A stretch of 64,000 nt of DNA from Dastarcus helophoroides (lineage: Eukaryota; Arthropoda; Insecta; Coleoptera; Bothrideridae): contig CM053330.1 of NCBI GenBank assembly GCA_028583605.1, forward strand, positions 31,359,619-31,423,618, given 5' to 3'. Each line of letters opens with the position of its first letter. Position 1 is the stretch's first letter. The position numbers and the translations under genes were made by a program. The notes under the pieces were generated by a model. It was given only the letters and a program-made list of their open reading frames with translations. It had not been told where the DNA came from and ran no database searches. This document shows, one piece after another, positions 1-10,740 of the stretch.

Positions 1-586
1 CTGCCTGCTGAATAATGCTGTGTGTGGCAACACTTGGTATGGTGATAGCGGCTCCGCTGGCTCTATACGCCGAAAGCGGACACATGTCACGCGATAGCAT
101 GTAGCGTGTGTAGGCCCTCGGCCGCCCGTCGATGTAATATCGGTCTGGGGCCTCGATCCTCGATCTCGCCGCGTGATGTGCACTACGGTTCGCCAACGGC
201 CCTACGTGATATCCACCGTTCACAGATGTTATAAATAAACCATTCCTCACCCACCGACGGGCTTCCTCGATCCCCATTATTCCCCTAACGCCTTGTGTGT
301 AGCTTCGGCGGCGCTCCGTCGCAAATTGGCCCAAGTTATACGGGTCAACGAAAGGATCGTACAAAAAATAAAAACTAAACGATATTTTTGCAAACGCGGC
401 CTTCCTAGCATTCCCCCGTAGTTTTCACTGGTTCTGCTGCAAATTGGTTCAAGTGACGAATTTGTAAAGTGAATACTAATTATTTATTAATCTTGAGGAA
501 CTCGTAAAAAAACCCGCCGAGAACATATCAGGCACCAATGCTACAGTGGTCAATATATCCAATTAATTTATTCTTTACTTGCATAT
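1..586. other. Unique flank, CpG-containing at the left
   Basis: The first 350 bases are fairly CpG-rich and non-repetitive; the rest is AT-rich. I see no ORF with protein-like composition, no splice-bounded exon and no RNA gene. It ends at the TA dinucleotide where the next element is inserted. Confidence 0.5.
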
Positions 587-587
587 A

Positions 588-1758
588 CAGAGTGATTCAC
601 TCATAACGGCATTAATTTTAAGGGAAGATAAAGAAAAATGAGTATAATACGAATACGTGATTAAAAAAACTTTCCTGTGCAATTACGCCGAAAAAAACTT
701 TTTCAAAATCATAATTTAAACCCCTTTTTGAGCTGTCACTGACTTCAAAGCTCCAAGGCTCAGATAAATAGAAAGAAGAAGAGTTGGGACTCGGGCGAAA
801 CAAATAAATAAAACATTGCTATGTTATGTCTAAATGACAATACGAAAAACATTAAATGATCCTGACGGCACCGATGGTTACGGAAAAATCATAAGGCGAT
901 TTGCTTTTTTATATGAAAATCAGGTAACAATGAATTGTAGAAGAAAGTTAGGCGAAAAAAAAAAAAATGAAATCGCGAGATGGATGTAAACGCTATCAAT
1001 GCTGCAAGTGATGAATTAAAGTCGCTGTTACGGGTGCAAGTGTAATAAGTGGTTAATACTCGAGAGTTATTTCCCGACGTTTTATTTTTTGTGACCCTCT
1101 GTGATACGATGGAAATTTTTTAAACATGAGTAGTTTACTGACGAATCATCACTTTTTTCATGCGCCTGACAGGTCTAAAATAGTTAGGAAAAGAGGCACT
1201 CGAGTATTAATGTAAGTCCACTGCACCTATTCTAACTGTGGGCTATCGTTGACATACTTTTTATAAACAACAACTTAATTGCTAACCAACGTTAATATGC
1301 TTCAAAATTAAATAAGCCAGTGCGTCGTATCGTTATTTATTTTGTAGAATTAATATTTTAGTATGAGTCGTTTGTGTTCGTTTATTTTTTGTATTTGCGT
1401 TTTACTTTTCATCAGACCGATTGATTAACGAAACAAAAAAATGTAAACAGTTTTAAGTGCATGGAAAACAAATACTTATTCGTCAAAATATCTAATAGAG
1501 ATTTGTGGCCCAATAATTAGCGATGTTTTGCCCTCGCCAGTCCAGCTTATCATTGCATCTGGTGAGTTGATAATAACGTGATCAGCGTCTGTTTCTGTAA
1601 AGCATTTAATGTGGTCAGCAGCGCTTAGCTTTTGGTGGTCAATGAGTTGATTTGGGTCTATTTTAAAAAGTCGAATAAAAATATATTTTTGATTTTTTTT
1701 ATCTTTAGTAAGCCTTCTGAACACGTAGTTAAAATTAATGCCATTATGAATCACCTTG
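588..1758. mobile_element. Non-autonomous TA-flanked inverted-repeat element (CAGAGTGATTCA ends)
   Basis: The left end reads CAGAGTGATTCA then, a few bases on, a GGCATTAATTTTAA block. The right end, read on the minus strand, gives CAAGGTGATTCA and the same GGCATTAATTTTAA block, so the ends are inverted repeats of about 35 bases. Both ends are bordered by TA (586-587 and 1759-1760), the target duplication of the Tc1/mariner superfamily. The ends resemble the CAGGGTGA ends of the fold-back elements at 37.5 kb. No transposase motif is visible inside, so it is probably a non-autonomous derivative. The interior holds an unexplained minus-strand ORF in its right half. Confidence 0.6.
1476..1754 (-). 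CDS. Unidentified 92-codon ORF inside the TA-flanked element
   Basis: I do not recognise this protein. Unlike most open frames in the window it is not built from low-complexity A/T repeats: the C-terminal two thirds contain a normal mix of residues, including DHQKLSAADHIKCF, SPDAMISWTGEGK and IGPQISIRYFDE just before the stop. The N-terminus starts within the right inverted repeat, so the ATG may be fortuitous and the real coding segment could begin around residue 25. It could be a captured host exon, the tail of a decayed element protein, or chance. There is no signal peptide, membrane segment or obvious domain. No neighbouring ORF extends it. Confidence 0.25.
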   Translation of the reverse strand: MIHNGINFNYVFRRLTKDKKNQKYIFIRLFKIDPNQLIDHQKLSAADHIKCFTETDADHVIINSPDAMISWTGEGKTSLIIGPQISIRYFDE

Positions 1759-1760
1759 TA

Positions 1761-2290
1761 TCACACTGACAAATTATCCTGTGGGTTAACCGAAAATGAA
1801 GAAATAATCCATTTTCAAATAGACACTTTTTTATACAGTCGATCGCAACATTCATGGAATAGGTCATAATTTTAACACTACAAAATGTCTCGAATAAAAA
1901 GCATTAACATATTCACAACATAAAGAAGCTTTATGAGATAGCAGTGAAACCTTCGGTCCCAACTAAGGTAGTTAGCCCTAAAATGCGAATTTGCGGGACA
2001 AATTTGGGTTCAGTGTGGGACATTGATGCAAAAGACGGGACGTATAGTTTGCCCTCTAGCAACTCACTACAATACATACCGGGTGATGCTAAGTTTGGAA
2101 CAAAACTTATATTTGTCTTATTTAGATTCACTTGAAAATTCCATGTTTTCAACATTTTAGTGTTTTTCTCGAAATTTCAACATTCTTCTTCAAACGCCCA
2201 TTAAAGTGAGTTGCAGACCCGTAATATTTCCCTCATCTATTCTAAGAAAATAACATCAGCTGATGTTACTTTCTTGGGATAAGCGTCAAA
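1761..2290. other. Unique sequence, no gene recognised
   Basis: AT-rich with a more complex stretch at about 1940-2110 that is open in both directions (74 codons minus, 63 codons plus). Neither translation resembles a family I know and there is no supporting splice or promoter context. Confidence 0.35.
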
Positions 2291-2700
2291 GCGTCGTTTT
2301 TGCGTTATCTATTGATTTTGCCCACTACGGTCCTGTCTGAGCGTCCCGTGCCGCTCGTGGGGCGATTCTCGCGTGCAGCCTCGCTCGTTAGACAATCGGG
2401 AGCGTCGCCTGCAATATTAATGCGAGAGGGACAGCTCTCGCCCGTTCGGTTGAGTTTTCTTTTTGCCTTTCCACTTTCTATAAACGTGGCCCACGAGAAG
2501 CCGAAGCTCTCCTTCCTTTGTCTCGTTCCTAATTATTTTCCTTTTATTCCCCGTAGGTTTGTCTCTCGAGTGCCACAGTAAGTCGAGCTTTGTTTTGTCT
2601 TGAGCGAATATTTTGCGGGATTTCAGTAATGAGCCGCGAATACACCCTTGGCGTGTTTTATTTTAATTTCTCCAGTTTCGAGTGCAAACGCCGCAACGGC
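2291..2700. other. CpG-containing unique island
   Basis: Base composition rises sharply, with many CpG dinucleotides, between AT-rich flanks. A 93-codon plus-strand frame spans it but looks like chance coding in GC-richer DNA. Candidate conserved non-coding or regulatory island. Confidence 0.35.
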
Positions 2701-3020
2701 TAATTTTCCTTTTAAAAATGCATTCATTTTACATTCAACTACTTCTAAGAACCTTACAATTAAAATGAGTGTTATTTAAGTCTTCAGCTAATTACGTTAC
2801 AAAGTGGAAGTATTTTCCTTTTGTGAAATAATTAGAAAAAAGTATGACACTGAACCACGCCACTACCAGGCCACTGAGGGCTCATGTACAACCCTACCAA
2901 CATATTTAGTCAGGTTAGAATTTAAGGCGATTGGAGCGGTTGGGCCCAATCGGGCCCCGCACTTAAAGGAGCCACTCATCACCACCAAAATTAACAAAAA
3001 GTTATTTTTAGAAATTTAAA
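2701..3020. other. Mixed unique sequence with GGGCCCAATCGGGCCC inverted repeat
   Basis: A short GC-rich stretch near 2930-2965 contains the near-palindrome GGGCCCAATCGGGCCC in otherwise AT-rich DNA. No coding capacity recognised. Confidence 0.35.
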
Positions 3021-5520
3021 GCAAATTGCTTTTGACGATAAAAAAAAAGGTGGAAATTCAAAAAAAGAAGAAATTTCCAAAGGTCGATTCTTTTAAAAAA
3101 AAATGCCAATTTCCATAACAAGTCAAATTTGGATAAATAATTAAAGAAACTTTCAAAAATATTTCTCTCAGGATTTTTACTTTATTTAAATGTAGATATT
3201 CTTGAAATTTATAAGAAATCTTTTTCTCAAAATTTTCTAAAAATATTGTTCTTAGACTTAGATTTCTATTAAAATTTTGATCCAACTTTTAAAAAATGAA
3301 CGAATTTTGTGAAAAAGTCGAACTTTTCAACAACAAAAAATTCAATTTTAAATGGAAATGTCTAGAAACAGAATATATCGAATTTTGAGGCAAAAGTCAA
3401 AAATTTGCAGAATAAGATGAATTTGCAACAACAATTTGAATTACTGGAAATCAAATTTAAAAAAGAAATTAGGAAAAAACAGTTAACAAGACTTCGAAAA
3501 AGGTACGATTTTTGAAAAATACCTAAATTTGCAGAAATTAAGAGAAAAAGATGGTACTTTCTAGAAAATACTTTAGTTTTCCCATAGAAAATCCAATTTT
3601 AAAATCAAAATTTGCATTTTGAAAATAAACTACTAATTTCGAAAAAAAAGAAATTCCGAGAAAAAAAAATTGAAAATGTCGAAGTTTTCAGCAAATCATA
3701 TTAAAAATAAAAACCTAACCTTTCCCAGATGCTCAAAAAATGTTTAAAATTCAAAAAAAAAATAAAATTTTCAATGGTCTAATTTTGTGAAAAAAAATCG
3801 AATTTTGAAAAATCAATCGCAATTTCATTGTTGTCAAAATTTAATTTTAATTTAAAATTTCGAGAAAAAGATCACATTTTCTAGAGGATATTGAAAATGG
3901 CCAAGAAAAAGTCCAATTTTAAAAAGAAAATTAGAATTTTGAGAATAAACTAGTAATTGCGAAAAGGATGAATTTTGAAAAAAAATTAAAAAATCGAAAT
4001 TTTCATTAAATTATATCAAAACCAAAAACCTTAATCTTTCTCAAAAGCTCGAAGAATGCTCAAATTTGGAAAAAGGTCAACATTTTCAAGGGTCTAATTT
4101 GCTGAAAAGACAATATTTTCAGAAAAGGTTTAATTTTGAGAACGAACAATCGCAATTTCCAAAAACTTTGTTCTCAAAATTTAAAATTCAATAAAAACGT
4201 TGAATTTATAAAAAATCTTTTTCTCCAAATCCCTAAAAATATTTCTCTCAACATTTTTATTAACATTCCGATCTAATTTAGAGAGATAAGCGAACATTTT
4301 GAGAACCATAAGACATCACATTTTAAGTTTAAAGTCGAAATTTGTTGAAAAGGACAAATATATTCAAAAAATGGCAGTATTTTGAATTAAATAAACGATT
4401 TTTGAAACAGTTGTTCCGGAATTTTCAAAATAAAATCGAAACTTCGATGAAATAATTTTGAGGAAAGGACAAATTTTAGGAAAAAAGCTATTTCAAGAGA
4501 GAATAAAAGTCAAAATTTTAAGAAAAAAGGCAAATTTAGCAGAACAAAATTTTTTTGAAATATTAAATATCGGATATTGAGATAAAAATCAAAATTTCAT
4601 GAAAAAGGCAAAATTAAAAAACCAGTTAAAATTTCTAAAAAACTCGATTCTAAAAGATCGAAATTTTAGGAAAAAGTTACATATTCGGAATAATAAAATT
4701 TGGTAAAATGGCGAAATTTCGAGAAAACTTCGAAATGGGCAAAAATTTCACTATGTTCCGGATAAAGTCAAATTTAAAAAGAAGTCAAAATTTTGAAAAA
4801 ATATAATCGAAATTCTGAGAAACAGAGGAATTACGAGAAAATGATCAAAATATTGCGAAAAAGATTTAACTTTTGAGAAAAAGCTTAGAACGCGAGAAAA
4901 AAAATTAGAATCTTAGTGAAAATTCGAAATTTTCCAGAGTCAGATTTTATCGAAATTTGGAAAGAAAGTGAATTAAAAAAATTGAAATTTTAAGAAAAAA
5001 TCGAAATTTCCTGGGTGACTATTTTCTATTGATTGTTCGCCTCAGAGGAGACAGGCGCTTTACTTTGCCTCAGCGTGTCGTCAAAAAATGTCCAATATTA
5101 TGATACATGTCGAAATTTTGACTTCCAGAAATGTGGACTAAAAAAAGGTTAAACTACGAAGAAAATTTTTTCGCAATTTTTGTTCTTTCACAAAAATTTT
5201 AATTTCCAAAAAAAATACTTTTTTTATCAAAAAATCGACCTAATTATGGAATAAAGGCAATAGCTGCACAATTAAAAAGCCAAAATCCTCAGAAAAAATC
5301 GAGAATTGGCGAAATTTCAGAAAAAAAAACAACGAATTTTTAGATAATAATTGGAAATTTTGACAGACATGTTTTATAAAAGAAATCGAATTTTATGAAT
5401 AAATGCGAGATTTAAAAAATTTTGTTGAAAAATGCGACATTGGAAAAAATTGAAATTTCGAAAAAATGTTTCAAGGAAAGGGTGAATTTTAAAGAAGAGA
5501 ACATTTTTGGAAATTTTTTC
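3021..5520 (+). repeat. Degenerate TCGAAATTTTGA repeat, A-rich orientation
   Basis: Hundreds of variants of TCGAAATTTTGA and AAATTT separated by runs of 4-7 A, with no exact period but a recurrent spacing near 20 bases. Purines dominate the + strand. A short non-repetitive interruption lies at about 5020-5095. The longest ORF (minus, 3058-3285) is a product of this composition and is not a gene. Confidence 0.75.
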
Positions 5521-5561
5521 CCAGTTGAATACATGTTTGGTTTGCTGCAAGAACTAAAAAG

Positions 5562-5571
5562 GGGGGGGGGA
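5562..5571 (+). repeat. Homopolymer G run
   Basis: A run of about ten G in AT-rich DNA, just beyond the 3' end of the minus-strand retrotransposon remnant. Confidence 0.7.
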
Positions 5572-5660
5572 GTTCATCAAACTGCCCTACTCTAGCTACG
5601 CCTATGACTTTTGCACAAGTTGAAGATCTGATTTTAAAGTCGATTCGGCTATTTTTTAAA

Positions 5661-5682
5661 GTTTAATCCACTCGCAAAGGTT
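5661..5682 (-). repeat. 3'-tail signature of the minus-strand retrotransposon
   Basis: TTTAATCCACTCGCAAAGG lies just past the RT stop. Nearly the same bases occur at 22042-22061 next to another scrap of the same protein, and at about 41216-41236 with no protein left, marking the element's 3' end. Confidence 0.55.
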
Positions 5683-5689
5683 AACCCCA

Positions 5690-6983
5690 TTATGCTTTCA
5701 GAGCACTGAGAGTAGGATGCGGAAACAAGGATAGATAGCGATGAACCGCCTTCTTAAACAAGAATAAGTTGTAATTTTTGGGGAAAATTCCTTTCGGTAA
5801 CAAGTTCCATAACTTGGAAGTTCTATAGAAAAAAGAGTCTCCGTAGACAGAAGTCCTCACTGTGTCAAGCTAGACCGCACAGGAATTTGCTGCCTCCGAC
5901 TGTCTAGTATGCCTCAAGAATCTTGCCCTTGGGGAATCAATCCTATTAGTTCCTGCGAGCATCTTTCATGATAGTACTTGTAGAAAAGAGACAAGTCACC
6001 AACCATACGCCTGTGTTCTAGTGTTTCGAGAGAATAGGTCAGACTCTCGTCATCAATTAGACAAATTGCTCTTCTTTAAATTGAATCCAAGAGAGCTAGA
6101 GTGTGTTTTGGGGCTGAACTTCAAACATGAGAACAGTATTCTAGTGTTGGTCTAACTTGAACTTTGTATAGTGTTAATAGCTGATGAGATGTGAAGTACT
6201 TTTTAGCTCCAAAAAGAAAGCCTAGCTTCTGAGAGACGGATTTGGTAATGGCGCGCACATGATCGTCCCAAAATAAGTTAGTGCTCGCATTCACTCCTAG
6301 GATAGATAGATTATATCCCATAGGAAGGATTTTACCGTCCATTAGTATGTTTGTTGCATTATCCCTTGATGTTTTCTTAGAGAAAACCACGGCCTGGGTT
6401 TTTGAAGCGTTGAAGTCGACCAAATTGTTCTTACTCTATTCCAGATTAATCTCGAGATCCCGATTAATCGTCCGTATCTGCTGTTCCCTTAATCGATTTG
6501 AAGCTGCGATAGATAATGGTTTGTCGGAGAAAAAGGATGACACAATGTTACTATCATCTGCGTAGCTGTATATAGGATTGGAAGTTGAAGCTAAGAGATC
6601 GTTTATGTGTAACAGAAATAGAGTAGGAGACAGAACAGACCCCTGAGGCACCCCTGCGTTAATCGCAAATGTCTCGGATGAGATGCCATCGACGACGACC
6701 TAAAGAGATCTGTCAGCGAGAAAATTGGATATCAAATGACAGAGTTCAGAAGGAAGACCATAAGATGTTAATTTGGCTAGAAGAGATCGGTGCCAGACTC
6801 TGTCGAAAGTCTTTGAGATATCCAATGCCACAATCCTAGCCTCACCATGTTTTTCCTTAGCTGAGTTAAAGATATGAGTAACATTAACACATGCCAGTAG
6901 ATCGCCAGTGGAACGTTGTTGTCTAAAACCGTATTGCCTGTCGGAGATGATTCTATTTTCCTCCAGATATTTGAGAATCTCGG
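5690..6983 (-). pseudogene. CR1/Jockey-group non-LTR retrotransposon reverse transcriptase, 5'-truncated and decayed
   Basis: Reading the minus strand, the remnant starts within the RT domain at ENRIISDRQYGFR, continues through ALDISKTFDRVWHRSL (motif A region, aspartate kept), VPQGSVLSPTLFLLHIND (motif B) and YADDS (the catalytic YADD box intact), then the thumb and C-terminal part with LEHRRMVGDLSLFYKYYHE. Endonuclease and ORF1 are missing, so it is 5'-truncated, as usual for elements that move by target-primed reverse transcription. It is dead: stops replace residues near 6700 and 6442, more follow after position 6130, and the last part shifts frame. The RT assignment is firm; the clade (CR1-like or Jockey-like) is my judgement from the motif B and C-terminal wording. 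The downstream flank carries a TAATCCACTCGCAAAGG tail seen again at 22.05 kb. Confidence 0.85.
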
Positions 6984-7560
6984 ACTTTTAAGAAATAAAT
7001 TAAAAATATCAAAAGCAAATTTTAAATTTTAAGAAAAAAGTATCATGTATTTCAATAAAACCTCAGTTTTAAAATATAAAAAAAAAGTTATAAACATTTT
7101 TTCAGTTTTCTTTTTTCTTACATTTGTGGTTGGAATTCTGAAACGTCTAATTTTTCTTCTTGGAATTTTTATTTCAAAATTCGAAAAATTTTAAGCTTCT
7201 ATAAATAATATATTGTGTATCTAGTAGTAAAAGTAAAACATTCCCGGATGACGATGTAAATTGTGGCCGAGGCGTTAGCCGTAGCTAACAAACCTCGAAG
7301 TTGTGACAATTCCTTAGCGACGGACTAAAATATTTGAATAAGGTATTTTTGAGGTCTGAAATTGCGCCGAGAAATTAGGCATTCTCTACCAATTTTAGAA
7401 AAACTTTTTTTTTAAATCATGTTTGGTTTTTGACTTTTTTGAAATTTCTGCTTTAAGCTTGAAATATCTGGTGTCCGCTCGAAATATCTATTTTTTTTCA
7501 ATATCAACTTTACTAAAATCACGCTTGGGAGCTGCCCCTGAAAAAAGAAGCCCGTGCTCA
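6984..7560. repeat. AT-rich degenerate repeat and unclassified sequence
   Basis: Mostly A/T-run DNA of the background type, with a more complex stretch near 7240-7330. No gene recognised. Confidence 0.4.
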
Positions 7561-8060
7561 AATAATCTCAGATAGCCCCTCCCAGGGAAGGTCGCTGGAA
7601 ATATGTGTTAATTCGACTGTTACTAACTTTCCGTATTTCCCAACTTTATTAGGCAAAGCAGTAGTGTATGTTCGGCACTTTCGTGCGTATTTATTTTTAC
7701 TTTTTGTGCGAGATTGGCGAGCACAAAGCATTTCATAACTATCGCCTTCGCCCGCCTCCGTTTCTTTTTTACGATCGAGTGGAAACGGTTGCACGTTTCT
7801 TTGGCCGAAAGCGCCGATTTTCTAGTTACGGTTCTGGATGGCTGGCTCGCCGCCTCGCTTTCTCGCTGAGAAATCGGGGGAACGGGAAGAGTCGCTTTCG
7901 GGCTCCCTTAAGGCCAAATGACAGATAGGCCGCGCACAACACCCTCGTTCCGCCAGCAATCACCGTCCACCCGCCCGTCCGCTTTGATCTGATGCGAGTT
8001 TATTGTTATCGGCTCTCCTATTGCCTCGGTCCTACGTTAGAAAAGAACCGGGTTAACGAT
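7561..8060. other. CpG-containing unique island
   Basis: Strong rise in GC and CpG, especially 7740-8000, with overlapping open frames on both strands that resemble no protein family. Candidate regulatory or conserved non-coding island. Confidence 0.4.
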
Positions 8061-9050
8061 TCCGCCTTGTAGTATTTTCGCCAATTATCCTTTGTTTTCT
8101 GGCAGATTAGCGGAAATAATAAAAAAAAACCTTTTTTATGTCGACATCGAGGCTGAATAATTGAAAGGGGTCCCGCTTGGTTTTCAGACGAATTATTATT
8201 AAAAATTGATTGCGTTTTCCTTAGTGTGGGGGGATACATGATGGATGTTATTAATACGTAAAATTGATTATTCCTGTGTTGCGTGAAGACCCAACAAAAA
8301 AAAAACCACAATCAAAACCGCGAAATTCTAAGAAAATTGTTTTGTTAGAAATAGACAAATAGAAAAGGACTTCCTTCGGATTGGTAGGACACAGAAAAAA
8401 TGTACTGCGAAAAATAGTGGTAATAACATGCAAAGATGAGTGTACTTCGCGATCGATTGCATGTCTAATCTGATGGTCGTTCTAGGAATTCACACTTATT
8501 AGGATTTCTGATTATTGGTTCTATCAATTTTCAAAATTTTTTTATCTCACTGAAGAGTATTCGTAAAAATATATATATATATAATATAGACGTTTTGTAG
8601 CGGATCACATTTTAAGCATTATATTTCGGTTTTTTTGGAATTTTTTATTTTTGTCTCGGATATTGGTCTATTTCTAAAAATGTTTATCATTTTTCTGAAA
8701 ATTTCGATGTTTTTCTAGAGGTTTTGAATTAAAATACAAAATAAAAAATTAAAAATTCGAAAAAGATAATTTGTGTAAAAAGGTTGTCTTAAAAGAACTG
8801 AAAATTTGACAAAGATGAGAAATTGTGATAAAGATAAGAACTTTCTTTTTGACTGAAAATTTAAAATAACAAATAAATAATAAATAATTGTGAATTTAAA
8901 ATCGAAAGTTTAACAAATTCAGTTAATGTTTTCCGAGTTTTCAAAGTTAAATACTCGAAAAACTTTTCTTAAAATTTTCATATTTCTTTCAAAATTTGGG
9001 CTTTTTTATAGGTTGCAAAATTAAATTACCTAAATTATGAATTTTCAAAT
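8061..9050. other. AT-rich unique sequence and degenerate repeat
   Basis: No gene recognised. Contains an (AT)n run at about 8571-8585 and, from about 8640, background A/T-run repeat. A TGTAGCGGATCACATTTTAA segment near 8596 resembles the start of the solo LTR at 39.58 kb and may be a fragment of it. Confidence 0.35.
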
Positions 9051-9179
9051 AATTGCATTGTATACCTGCGGCATACAAATTTAACATTAATTTGTTAAAT
9101 ATACACTGCTGCCATCGGGTGATAAAACTGTGTGGTCATTTACCTCATCAATTCTACGCAACAGATGGCACTACTTCTG

Positions 9180-9335
9180 CCGCGATGCGATACATCGATT
9201 TTTCAAACATCGTTTATAAACTGAACGATATATCGATATTTTTTATGCTTTACCATCGATGTTAAAACATCGATGTTTACAAACGATACATGAATGTTTT
9301 CAAAACATCGAACTATCGTTTGCATCCCTACTTGC
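9180..9335. repeat. ATCGAT-rich fold-back cluster
   Basis: At least six ATCG/CGAT motifs in 150 bases. The centre, 9254-9275, is a perfect inverted repeat: CATCGATGTT, two A, then AACATCGATG. Further arms of the AAACATCG and CGATGTTT type surround it, so single-stranded forms would fold strongly. It is probably part of a fold-back transposable element. Confidence 0.55.
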
Positions 9336-9785
9336 ATAGCTTTAAAGAGTTCGTGCAGATTGCAGAATGACGTATTATTTAAATTCGTTGATACGTTCAG
9401 ACAGACAAACACACTTCCTCATTTATATATTAGTTAGGATGCAATTTTCTAGCGAGAGGTACTCAACGTCACGAAAAATTATGGAAAGGTTACAGGGATT
9501 TCGAAAGTTTGGAAAACACTGCATTAAAGTAAACTTCCGCTTGATTACATGAGCCAGGGGAGAACAAGCATTCAGTGCCATGTCAGAAAAAGTTGAATTT
9601 TGAGATAATATATCAAAATTACGAGAAAAAATCGAATATTTATAACCAAATCCAAATCCCCAAATGAAGAATTTTCGTGAAATTTTCGTTTGCTTATTAA
9701 AATTTTGACAAAATCCAGAAATGAAAAGAATATATTGGAAATCTGTAAAATGTTCTTTTGTTAAAATTTTCAAATTAACACATTT
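9336..9785. other. Unique sequence grading into A-rich degenerate repeat
   Basis: No gene recognised; from about 9585 it is the TCGAAATTTT background. The 141-codon minus-strand frame across it is compositional. Confidence 0.35.
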
Positions 9786-9792
9786 GTTGCTG

Positions 9793-9880
9793 CCTACGAA
9801 ATAACTCGTAGAGAGTTGCTTCCAAATAACTCGTAGCTGGTGTCTCATTTCTCACTCCATCTACGAATTATCTCGTAAAG
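9793..9880. repeat. Three copies of a CTACGA...TCGTAG motif
   Basis: CTACGAAATAACTCGTAG, CAAATAACTCGTAG and CTACGAATTATCTCGTAA lie within 90 bases. The first is an inverted repeat with six-base arms. Purpose unknown. Confidence 0.45.
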
Positions 9881-9883
9881 CGA

Positions 9884-9950
9884 TAATTTAATTTAATTTA
9901 ATTTAATTTAATTTAATTTAATTTAATTTAATTTATTTTAATTTAAATTT
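9884..9950. repeat. (AATTT)n microsatellite
   Basis: About twelve pentamer units of AATTT with minor interruptions near the right end. Confidence 0.85.
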
Positions 9951-10733
9951 ATAGCTTTGTATGGGCAGTTTGTTTAAAATAAGTAGTGCTAACTACTAGT
10001 GTTAACCTTCTCAGAAGGGACTCAAAAATAGTGTGACTATTTGAAAAAAAAACATTTTTATTTATATTATGTTTAAAAATTTAAGATTCATTTTCAAGAG
10101 AATACATAATATGAATATATAACAACCATGTCACATGTAAATTTTTGAAATAATTTCAGATGCAATTCGTAGAACCTTTTACATTCATTTTCACTCATAT
10201 TGGAGGAATGTTTTAGTTTTCTATTTTCTTTTACTTTTCATATTGTAAAAATAATGCAAAACGAATAATACAGTGACAAATTCACGAAACGTGAAAGAAA
10301 ATTGGACAAACTTGGTTTGCAACCAACACTACATAACGATGCTATGCAAATTTCAACGCAAAAATAATAATTACAAACTCCTAAATACGAGTTGATTTGC
10401 AGGGAAAACCCATAAATTTCGTGTGGCAGCGAGTGTGTTAAATATTTCTTTCTGAATTTTAACCAAGAGATCGAAGAAATGTGAGTCGAAATGGCGAAAT
10501 CTTGAAAAAGGCCAACTTTGAAAAACAACTCGAAATTTCAGAAAAAGTCCGAAGATTTGAGAATTGTAGTCGAAAGCCAATTTTGAGGAAAAAAAATACA
10601 ATTTTGAAGAAAAAAGAACGTAATTTTCTTTTCTGCATGAATCAAGGGGTAAGAAGCGGAGGCAATCAACCAGCCATACTTAGACCCATGGCGGAGTAAG
10701 CGTCTGCTAAATAAATAGTCAAATTGAAAAAAT
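9951..10733. other. AT-rich sequence, no gene recognised
   Basis: Unique AT-rich DNA to about 10490, then A-rich background repeat. Open frames here are short and compositional. Confidence 0.35.
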
Positions 10734-10740
10734 AAATTAC

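Noticed and set aside
9423..9848. 141-codon minus-strand ORF
   Set aside because: Composition follows AT-rich repeat; no domain.
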